NCBI RefSeq assembly: GCF_030285665.1
Contig: NZ_CP127295.1
Span: 9,362,001-9,426,000 of the forward strand
Direction of reading: 5' to 3'
DNA from: Amycolatopsis mongoliensis
Lineage (GTDB): Bacteria; Actinomycetota; Actinomycetes; Mycobacteriales; Pseudonocardiaceae
DNA: 64,000 bases
Below are positions 57,269-64,000 of the stretch, in pieces. The first letter of the stretch is position 1. Every line of letters begins with the position of its first letter. The translations under genes were made by a program, and so were the position numbers. The notes under the pieces were generated by a model. The model was not told where the DNA came from and made no database searches. It worked only from the letters and a program-made list of their open reading frames with translations.

Positions 57269-59803
57269 GGTGATCATCTTGGCGGCGAGGCGGAGGCCTT
57301 GCTTCAGGTCGACCTGGGGCAGGTAGGCGCGGCCGACCGCGTTCGCGATCCGGGGCAGTGCGGCCGGGTCCGGGTAGGCCAGGTACATCGGCCGGTAGCC
57401 GGGCTGGAACTTCGCCTTGAACGCCAGCAGTGAGCGGAACCCGTACACCGGCTCCAGCACCTGTCCCGTGAAGTCCAGCACCCGTTGCAGTGCGCGAGGA
57501 CGTTCGCCGCGGTCCAGCCGGGCGAGGGGCGCACCGGACAGGCTGAGGAACCGGATTCCCTCGGTCTTCAGCTCCAGCGCCGCCGAGGCGATCAGGAACT
57601 CCATCGAACCGCGGAAACCGCTGGCCCGGCGGCGCATGAAGTCGAGGGTGTACCCGACGACTTCGCCGTCGGCGTACACCGGCAGCCAGCTGGTGATGCC
57701 GTGCACGGTGCGGTCGGCGTCGACGGCGAGCAGGCACCGCACGCCGTCGCCGGTGAGCTCTCGCAGCCCGCCGAGGGTGAAGCCCATCTCGGGCAGCCCC
57801 TTGTCCGCCACCCACTCCGCCGAGATGGCGCGGATCTGGTCGGTGATGGCGTGGGGCGCGTCGGCGTAGGTGCACCACTCGGCGGTGATGCCGGCCTTGG
57901 CTGCCTTGTTCAGTGCCGTGCGGACGTCCTGCCACTTCTTGCCGGTGAAGTTCAGCGTGCCGAGTTCGACCACGGTGTCCTCGGCGACCTGCACCGCGGA
58001 CCAGCCGAGCGACACCGCCGCGTCCTTCGTGTCCTCGGTGATGCTGTAGAGGCATGGTGTCCAGCCGTTTTCCTGGCAGAACTCCGCGAATCCGCGCACG
58101 GCGGCGGCCGGCGCGGGTCCGATCGGGTCACCGATGACCAGGGCGACGGTGGCGACCACGCGGTAGGCGATCACCGTCTCGCCGTCGGGGGTGAACCAGT
58201 ACTGGTTGCCGTGCCAGGTCGTCATGTACGACAGGGACGACCCGCCGTACCGCCGCATCAGGTCTCGGGCGTGTGCCGTCTCCTCCTCCGACGAGGACGG
58301 CCACGCGCGCCACGACGCCATCAGCAGGCCCGTCAGCACGATCAGCCAGAACACCACGCCGGTGTACTCGAACAGCACCGTGCCGAGGAACCCGTCCGCC
58401 TTGAACTCCGTCGAGATCAGCCCGAGCAGGTAGCCCGGCGGCAGGAACCGCTTCGGCAGGTCGGCGAGCAGCCCGGCGAAACCCGGTTCCGGTGAGAACT
58501 GGTCACGCACCAGGAAGCCGCCGAAGACGTACAGCGCCGAAAGCAACCCGATGCTGCCCAGCGTGAACTGCCAGAATTTCGTGACCGCGTGCCGGAGCAG
58601 CTTCACGGTGAAGTGCCTGCGCGTGGCCAGCAACACGGCGGTGATGGCGAGCGGTGCCAGGATGGGCACTCCGTAGGAGAAGCCGATCTCCACCGCGCCG
58701 GCGGCGGGAAGCCGTGCGGCGTCCGCGACGAACCAGCCGACGATCGCCGCGTGCGCCACGCTGAACGTCAGCGCCGACCACCAGGCGAACCGCCGCCCGC
58801 GCCGCAGTCCTTCCGCGAGCACGAGCAGCAGCAGTGCCGGGAGCAACGACATCACCAGCGCCGGGAAGCGCCCGTAGGACAACTGGATCAGCATCGTGCG
58901 GCACAGGTCCACCGCGTCGGAGGCGCACGTCGAGGTCACGTCCTCCGCCGCCGGCCGGGCGACCGCCACCACGTCGGAGTACCACGACAACGGACCGTTC
59001 GGGTACGGCGACAGCATCGCCACCACCGGCCCGAGCGCCGAGGCCGCCACCACGAGCCCGACGAGAACGCGGGCTTCCGCCAAGGTCCGTGGCTCGCGGG
59101 CCGCGTCGCCCCGGAGGAACACCACGCCGATCAGCAGGCCGACCACGCCGCCGGACAGCCTCAGCAGGTCTTCCAGCCACCCCGAGTACAGCGTGAGCAC
59201 CAGGACCGACAAGACGGTCATGAGCCGCACGCGGCGTCGCCACAACGACGGCATCCGGAACGTCAGCGCCAGTACGAGCCCCGCCCCGCCGATCGACGGA
59301 CCGGCCGCGACCGCACCCCGGAGCGAGTCGAGCCAGGTCGGCTGCAGGTCGCTGCCGAACACCACCAGTCCCAGCCCCAGGAAGACGCCCACGACGTGGG
59401 AGCCCAGGAAGATCGCGGCCGTGCGCAGGGTACCGAACTCCCGCTCGGCCAGCGTGCCGAACACCAGCAGTAGCGCAGTGGTCGCCAGGTAGCCCTTCAG
59501 GTCCATGGCCCACAGCGCCGAAGAGAGGACTGTCCACAGCGGACTGTCGGTGCCGGCACCGACGCGGGTGAGCAACTCGTCGTCCGGTCCGCCCAACCCA
59601 CCCGTCAGCGCGCCGATGGTCCAGAACGCGACGAGGAACACGCACGTCAGCGGAGCGGTCCGGATCAGGCGGCCGGTTTGCCGGCTGATCCGGACCGCTC
59701 CGCGGGCGAGCGCGGTCTTCTCGGCGTCATCGGCTTTCGAATCACCCAATCGTGTCCTCATGGCTCTCGTTTCCCCGGACCGGCCGGTACTCGTGGTGGT
59801 CAT
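57260..59803 (-). CDS. Phosphatidylglycerol lysyltransferase-like protein (MprF/LysX-type, DUF2156 domain)
   Basis: An 847-residue protein. The N-terminal half holds about 13 hydrophobic segments, the first group resembling a rhomboid-like six-helix bundle (G-S-H-V-V-G-V-F near 150). The C-terminal 320 residues are the DUF2156 GNAT-type aminoacyltransferase domain (G-D-P-I-G near 600, F-R-G-S-M-E-F-L-I near 745, F-K-A-K-F-Q-P near 805). Such proteins add lysine to phosphatidylglycerol and reduce cationic peptide susceptibility; no tRNA-synthetase domain is fused here. ATG 59803 overlaps the stop of the esterase gene (ATGA), so they are coupled. A strong hairpin lies 34-51 codons into the gene. 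Confidence 0.82.
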   Translation of the reverse strand: MTTTSTGRSGETRAMRTRLGDSKADDAEKTALARGAVRISRQTGRLIRTAPLTCVFLVAFWTIGALTGGLGGPDDELLTRVGAGTDSPLWTVLSSALWAMDLKGYLATTALLLVFGTLAEREFGTLRTAAIFLGSHVVGVFLGLGLVVFGSDLQPTWLDSLRGAVAAGPSIGGAGLVLALTFRMPSLWRRRVRLMTVLSVLVLTLYSGWLEDLLRLSGGVVGLLIGVVFLRGDAAREPRTLAEARVLVGLVVAASALGPVVAMLSPYPNGPLSWYSDVVAVARPAAEDVTSTCASDAVDLCRTMLIQLSYGRFPALVMSLLPALLLLVLAEGLRRGRRFAWWSALTFSVAHAAIVGWFVADAARLPAAGAVEIGFSYGVPILAPLAITAVLLATRRHFTVKLLRHAVTKFWQFTLGSIGLLSALYVFGGFLVRDQFSPEPGFAGLLADLPKRFLPPGYLLGLISTEFKADGFLGTVLFEYTGVVFWLIVLTGLLMASWRAWPSSSEEETAHARDLMRRYGGSSLSYMTTWHGNQYWFTPDGETVIAYRVVATVALVIGDPIGPAPAAAVRGFAEFCQENGWTPCLYSITEDTKDAAVSLGWSAVQVAEDTVVELGTLNFTGKKWQDVRTALNKAAKAGITAEWCTYADAPHAITDQIRAISAEWVADKGLPEMGFTLGGLRELTGDGVRCLLAVDADRTVHGITSWLPVYADGEVVGYTLDFMRRRASGFRGSMEFLIASAALELKTEGIRFLSLSGAPLARLDRGERPRALQRVLDFTGQVLEPVYGFRSLLAFKAKFQPGYRPMYLAYPDPAALPRIANAVGRAYLPQVDLKQGLRLAAKMITRS
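59651..59702. repeat. Perfect 17-bp inverted repeat inside the MprF-like coding region
   Basis: CGGAGCGGTCCGGATCA (59651-59667) is exactly complementary to 59686-59702 with an 18-base loop, inside the 5' part of the coding sequence. In the mRNA it would fold into a very stable stem that could slow ribosomes or attenuate transcription. Confidence 0.8.
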
Positions 59804-61098
59804 CGGCTCAGGCCGGTGCGCACGGCGAGCCAGGGCAAGGAGTCGTAGAGGCCCGAGCGCCACACGGTCCAGTCGTGCCCTCCCGGCAGTTCCTTCCACT
59901 GCAGGTCCAGGCCGGCCCGGCGGCCGGCCTGGAACACTTCGGCGGCCGCCGTGCGGTAGACCGCGTCGTCACGGCCGGCGACGATCACGCCCGCGGTGTG
60001 CGGGAACCGCTGCCGGGCGAGGATGTCCATCGGGTTGACGCGGGTGAACGCCGCCTCGTCGCCGCCGAACGCGGCCTTGACCGTCTGCGATCGCGTGCCG
60101 AGCGACGGTTCGCGCTGCCCGCTGAGGTCGACGAAGTTCCCGTACACCTCCGGCGCGCGCACGGCGAGCTGGAGCGCGCACGTCCCCCCTTGCGAAAGAC
60201 CCGCGATCGTCCAGGCCTCGCGACGTTCGTCGACCGTCAGCCGCTGCCTGATCCAGGCGGGCACCTCACGAGCCAGGTACGTCTCCGACTGCCCCAGCTT
60301 CGAGTCCAGGCACAGCGGGTTCGCCATCCGGGCGCCGAGCTGGTCGGCCACCACCGCGACCGGCGCCAGCCCGTCGTGCGCACGCGCGAACGCGTCCAGG
60401 CGCTCGGCGAGCCGGCCCGCGTCGAACCAGTCACGCGGCGAACCCGGCTGTCCCGCGAGCAGCACCAGGACCGGCAGCCGCGGCCGGGGGTTCACCGCGT
60501 ACGCGGGTGGCAAGTAGATCCACGCCGGACGGGCCTTGAACGCACCGGGGATCGCCGCTTCCGACACCGTGCCCTTCTCCGGCAGATCGGCGGGCTTCCG
60601 CCACACGTCGGCGAGCTTGCCGCCGGCCGGCACTTCGACCACGCTCGACGGCGGCCGCGCGGCCGCATCGAGGCCGACCCGGTTGTTCGCGAACACCTCG
60701 AGCGCCGCGCGCGAGGTCGGATAGAAACCGAAGTAGGCGTTCGCAGCCGTGCCCGCGCTCGCCAGCACGACCAGCGCCAGCAGTACTCGCCCGGCACGCC
60801 GGTACCACCGTCCGGCGCGCAGCCGCGCGACCGCCAGGCAGCCGGCGACCAGCGTCGCGGCCGCCCACACCGCCAGGACCGGGGGCAACGGCTCCGGCCA
60901 CGGCTTCCACACGTGATCGACCAGGTAGGTCGCCCCGGCCACGACCACCGCACACACGAGTACGACGGCCGGGAGAAGCCGGATCCACCACCGGCGATCC
61001 TTCCGGACCGCCAGGCAGAGCAACGCGACCGCGCCGGCAACGGTGGCGACGACGGGGATCGGCCCGGAGATCAGAGACAGGTCCAGTGGGCTGATCAT
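59800..61098 (-). CDS. Membrane-anchored esterase (Esterase_D/mycolyltransferase-like alpha/beta hydrolase)
   Basis: A 432-residue protein. About four hydrophobic segments lie in residues 1-135. The catalytic domain (about 160-430) has W-I-Y-L-P-P-A-Y near 185, nucleophile motif G-L-S-Q-G-G near 300, an acid region V-A-G-R-D-D near 375 and His in G-G-H-D-W near 408. It resembles actinobacterial esterases of the antigen 85/Esterase_D fold that face the cell surface. Translationally coupled to the MprF-like gene, so a lipid or peptidoglycan-ester role is plausible. ATG 61098 is the likely start. Confidence 0.82.
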   Translation of the reverse strand: MISPLDLSLISGPIPVVATVAGAVALLCLAVRKDRRWWIRLLPAVVLVCAVVVAGATYLVDHVWKPWPEPLPPVLAVWAAATLVAGCLAVARLRAGRWYRRAGRVLLALVVLASAGTAANAYFGFYPTSRAALEVFANNRVGLDAAARPPSSVVEVPAGGKLADVWRKPADLPEKGTVSEAAIPGAFKARPAWIYLPPAYAVNPRPRLPVLVLLAGQPGSPRDWFDAGRLAERLDAFARAHDGLAPVAVVADQLGARMANPLCLDSKLGQSETYLAREVPAWIRQRLTVDERREAWTIAGLSQGGTCALQLAVRAPEVYGNFVDLSGQREPSLGTRSQTVKAAFGGDEAAFTRVNPMDILARQRFPHTAGVIVAGRDDAVYRTAAAEVFQAGRRAGLDLQWKELPGGHDWTVWRSGLYDSLPWLAVRTGLSR

Positions 61099-61314
61099 GC
61101 GTTCCGTTCGTCGGCGGTTCTTCGCTTCGTCATCCCGGAATTCAATGTCCTCAATGGACAACCGGCACACGGCCGGGGCTTGTCCCATCGGGTGTTCGGC
61201 AGGCTCGCACTGCTTTCTCATTGGCCGAGGGGTGCGCGGCAGGCGTCCGGGGGGTGGCGACGCCTGCCGCGCGGTACCGCCGCGAGATCGGGGAGGCTCA
61301 CGGCGGTGGTCAGG

Positions 61315-62238
61315 TCATCCCTCGTCGTCGCCGAAGAACTCCTCGGCGGCCCCACCGAGGACCATGCCTCCGGCCACGCCGGCCGCACCCGCGGCGAGCA
61401 TGCCGCCCATACCGGGTCCACGCCGCCGGCCGTGGTGGTCGTCGTACCCCTGCTGTCCGCCGTAGCCGGGGTCGCCGTCGAAGGTCGGGTACCCGGGGCT
61501 GCGCTCGGCGACCTGGGCCAGCCAGCCGCTGACCGGCCCCGCCCAGTCGATGTTCTGCGCCTCCTCGTGCGCGAGCCGGAGGTGGCCGGGCGTGTCGCCG
61601 CGCTTGTCGGCGTCAAGGATCACGTGGAGCTCGTCCGGGTTCGCCACGAAGGTCACCGTGACCTGGTTCACCCTGCCCGCGTACTGGGCCGGCGCGAAGA
61701 ACTCGAGCTCCTGGTGGAATCCGAGCTCGCCCGACACGCCCGGCAGGTGCCCGGGAGCGACGCCGGCGCCGCGGAAGGTGAATCCGAGCACGCCGAACGC
61801 GTCCAGCACCTTGTTCTGCGAAGGCAGCGGGCCCACCAGCACCGGGTCGAGGTCCCCCTTGTCGGGCGCCCCTTCGACGAGCAGGTCGGTGCGCACGCCC
61901 ACCCGCATGCCGGGCAGGGCCGCGCCGTCGACCGCGGTGACGGGCGTCTCCCACGGCAGTGGCAGCCGGAACGGGATCGAGACGGGCTGCCCCGCCGGCA
62001 CCCGCAGTTCCTGCTGCACGACCAGCCGGAAGAACTCCGTATCGCCGCCGTACCCGTGGTCCGCGTCGGCGTGGGCGACGAGGGCCAGCACGACCTGGCC
62101 GATCTCGGCGTCCGCGGTGCCACCCCGGATGTGCACCTGCCCGGTGATCGGCTGGCCGGGCGCGGCGTGCGGCGAGTCCAGCACCGTGTCGACGGACGGG
62201 CCACCGATGCCGAAGCGGCTCAGCATCCGGTTGAACAT
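61315..62238 (-). CDS. Spo0M-like (sporulation-control) arrestin-fold protein
   Basis: A 307-residue protein. The first 245 residues are a two-lobe beta-sandwich Spo0M domain (M-L-S-R-F-G-I-G near 5, [13 protein letters not shown] near 30, E-F-F-A-P-A-Q-Y near 180). A Gly/His-rich linker and a Gly/Ala hydrophobic segment with an acidic end (about 285-307) follow. Spo0M proteins affect sporulation or development in Bacillus and are common in actinomycetes. Starts at ATG 62238. The tail is like that of the DUF2076 protein, perhaps a shared membrane-association element. Confidence 0.88.
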   Translation of the reverse strand: MFNRMLSRFGIGGPSVDTVLDSPHAAPGQPITGQVHIRGGTADAEIGQVVLALVAHADADHGYGGDTEFFRLVVQQELRVPAGQPVSIPFRLPLPWETPVTAVDGAALPGMRVGVRTDLLVEGAPDKGDLDPVLVGPLPSQNKVLDAFGVLGFTFRGAGVAPGHLPGVSGELGFHQELEFFAPAQYAGRVNQVTVTFVANPDELHVILDADKRGDTPGHLRLAHEEAQNIDWAGPVSGWLAQVAERSPGYPTFDGDPGYGGQQGYDDHHGRRRGPGMGGMLAAGAAGVAGGMVLGGAAEEFFGDDEG

Positions 62239-62446
62239 GGGTCTCCTCCGGGGACGGATGGGGGTGCACTGCGCGCTCGGTGAGCGCCGTGTTCCAGTGT
62301 CGTGGGGTCTTCCCGGTCCGCCCAGCCGCCGGGCGTCCGGAACCACCCCCTACCCGGCTGGATGTCCCCCCGCCGGTCGGCTGGTTCCACACCCGTTCGT
62401 GGGCTCGGCCGCCCGGACGAGCCGGAGTTTGCGTACGGTCGCGGCT

Positions 62447-64000
62447 ATGTCAGGAGATGCACGCCTGCTCGTCGACGAGGTCGCAGGTGGACTGACCGCC
62501 GCCGAGGTGGCCGAGCGGGTCGCCGCGGGCCGGACCAACGACGTGCCCGCCCGGGTGAGCCGCAGCACCGGCGAGATCGTGCGGTCGAACGTGTTCACCC
62601 GGATCAACGCGATCTTCGCGGTGCTGGCCGTAATCATCTTCTCGACCGGCTACCTGCTCGACGGGCTGTTCGCCGGCCTGATCGTGGCCAACAGCGTCGT
62701 CGGCATCGTCCAGGAGCTGCGGGCGAAGCGGACACTGGACCGGCTGGCGATCGTCGGCCAGGTCCGGCCGCGGGTGCGCCGGGACGGCGTGAGCCGGGAC
62801 CTCGCGCCGGCCGACGTGGTCGCCGACGACGTGATCGAGGTCGGCCCGGGCGACCAGATCGTCGTCGACGGCACCGTCCTGGCGGCCGAAGCCCTGGAAG
62901 TGGACGAGTCGCTGCTCACCGGCGAATCGGATCCGGTCGTGAAGCACCCGCACGACCCGGTGATGTCCGGCAGTTTCGTGGTGGCGGGCAACGCGGCCTA
63001 CCGCGCGACAAAGGTCGGGCGGGAAGCCTACGCGGCGAAGCTCGCCGAGGAGGCCGGACGGTTCACCCTCGCGGACTCCGAGCTGCGCTCCGGCATCGAC
63101 ACGATCCTGAAGGTCATCACCTACCTGCTCATCCCGGCCGGGGCGCTGTCGATCTACAACCAGCTCGCGGGCTCGCAAGCCCTGCCCGACGCGCTTCGCG
63201 GCATGGTGGCCGCACTCGTCCCGATGGTGCCCGAAGGCCTGATCCTGCTGACCTCGGTCGCGTTCGCCGTCGGCGTGGTCCGGCTGGGCCGGCGGCAGTG
63301 CCTGGTCAACGAGCTGCCGGCGATCGAGGGCCTGGCGCGGGTGGACGTCGTGTGCGCCGACAAGACCGGCACGCTCACCGAGAACACCATGCGGCTCTCC
63401 GAAATCCGGCCGCTCGGCGACGGTGACGTCGCCCCCGAACTCGTGCTCGCCGCGCTGGCCGCCGCCGACCCCCGACCGAACGCGAGCCTGCTGGCGATCG
63501 CCCAGGCGTGCCCGCCGGCGCTCGACTGGACCGCGGAGACGGTCGCGCCCTTCTCCTCGGCGCGCAAGTGGAGCGGTGCGGGCTTCGGCGAACACGGCGA
63601 CTGGGTGCTCGGCGCTCCCGACGTACTGCTGGCCGCCGGTTCGGCCGAGCGCGGAGAGGCGGAGCGGATCGGCGCGCAGGGCCTGCGGGTGCTGCTGCTC
63701 GGCCGGGCCGCAACCGGCCTCGACGCACCGGAGGCACCGGGCGAGGTGGACCCGGTCGCGCTGGTGGTCCTGGAGCAGACGATCCGCGGTGACGCCCGCG
63801 AGACCCTGGACTACTTCGCCGCCCAGGGCGTGGCCGTCAAGGTGATCTCCGGCGACAACGCCGTCTCGGTGGGTGCGGTGGCCCGCGCTCTGTCCCTGCC
63901 CGGGGCCGACGCCCCGGTCGATGCCCGGACCCTGCCTGAGGATCCCGAAGCGCTCGCCGCCGAGGTGGAGCGCGGCACGGTGTTCGGGCGGGTCACGCCC
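62447..64000 (+). CDS. ctpE: P-type ATPase, CtpE-like (N-terminal part, cut by window end)
   Basis: 518 codons are visible from ATG 62447 and the frame runs off the window. P-type features appear in order. The actuator motif T-G-E-S is near residue 162, P-E-G-L in the fourth helix near 262, and the phosphorylation motif D-K-T-G-T-L-T-E near 305. The nucleotide-binding domain contains K-W-S-G near 375. The text closely follows mycobacterial CtpE as I recall it ([30 protein letters not shown]), reported as a calcium transporter. No heavy-metal CxxC domain precedes it. The last third, including the final helices, lies outside. Confidence 0.88.
   Translation, partial: MSGDARLLVDEVAGGLTAAEVAERVAAGRTNDVPARVSRSTGEIVRSNVFTRINAIFAVLAVIIFSTGYLLDGLFAGLIVANSVVGIVQELRAKRTLDRLAIVGQVRPRVRRDGVSRDLAPADVVADDVIEVGPGDQIVVDGTVLAAEALEVDESLLTGESDPVVKHPHDPVMSGSFVVAGNAAYRATKVGREAYAAKLAEEAGRFTLADSELRSGIDTILKVITYLLIPAGALSIYNQLAGSQALPDALRGMVAALVPMVPEGLILLTSVAFAVGVVRLGRRQCLVNELPAIEGLARVDVVCADKTGTLTENTMRLSEIRPLGDGDVAPELVLAALAAADPRPNASLLAIAQACPPALDWTAETVAPFSSARKWSGAGFGEHGDWVLGAPDVLLAAGSAERGEAERIGAQGLRVLLLGRAATGLDAPEAPGEVDPVALVVLEQTIRGDARETLDYFAAQGVAVKVISGDNAVSVGAVARALSLPGADAPVDARTLPEDPEALAAEVERGTVFGRVTP

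Overview
The window is about 70% G+C with dense, short-gap operons, frequent GTG and a few TTG starts, and families typical of actinomycetes: an F420-type luciferase-like oxidoreductase, PadR and LuxR-type regulators, a CtpE-like P-type ATPase, a Spo0M protein and an MprF/LysX-like lipid modifier. I infer a soil actinobacterium, probably of the Pseudonocardiaceae (Amycolatopsis-like). The genus is an inference from gene content, not shown by a marker gene. No rRNA, tRNA, CRISPR array or replication origin was recognised.

Layout. 1-5000: the tail of a DedA protein, a PadR/SGNH-hydrolase divergent pair, a frameshifted secreted serine protease, a luciferase-like oxidoreductase and a decayed copy of its 5' end. 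5000-26300: a large accessory catabolic region. A leftward operon (11901 to 6736: aldehyde dehydrogenase, WrbA, FrnE-like, NIPSNAP, CMD, a small barrel protein, flavin amine oxidase) diverges from an IclR regulator. A rightward operon follows (12939 to 21353: ThDP decarboxylase, aldehyde dehydrogenase, SDR, BNR propeller, VOC, AA_synth, hydrolase, MhpA-like hydroxylase). After a decayed stretch (21.4-22.7 kb) come a permease, a flavin-dependent monooxygenase and a degenerate RibB-like protein. Sites resembling the PcaR operator precede the ALDH/IclR pair, the decarboxylase and both permeases, so these genes probably form one IclR regulon. I cannot match it to a described pathway.

26300-45500: a second catabolic region that reads as a complete route. 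It holds a LysR regulator, a permease, a copper amine oxidase and an aldehyde dehydrogenase, followed by an indole-3-acetate (iac-type) degradation set. That set includes a flavin-dependent oxygenase with flavin reductase, a small IacB-like protein, a two-subunit Rieske dioxygenase, an SDR, a ferredoxin-reductase, an amidase and an NTF2-like protein. A FixJ-type response regulator and a PAS histidine kinase lie in convergent operons. Catechol ortho-cleavage genes (muconate cycloisomerase, catechol 1,2-dioxygenase, muconolactone isomerase), a TetR regulator and an MFS transporter complete it. My reading is tryptamine or a similar aromatic amine -> aldehyde -> arylacetate -> catechol -> beta-ketoadipate pathway.

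46870-47770 is a scar: a truncated amine oxidase, an IS5-type transposase start, and a truncated hydrolase with a GACGAG microsatellite. 47770-64000 is mostly ordinary chromosome: hydrolase/AraC pair, an odd beta-carbonic anhydrase, CPBP protease, MerR regulator, DUF418 protein, a DesK/NarL two-component system, a DUF2076 protein, an esterase plus lysyl-phosphatidylglycerol-synthase-like pair, Spo0M, and a CtpE-like ATPase cut by the window end.
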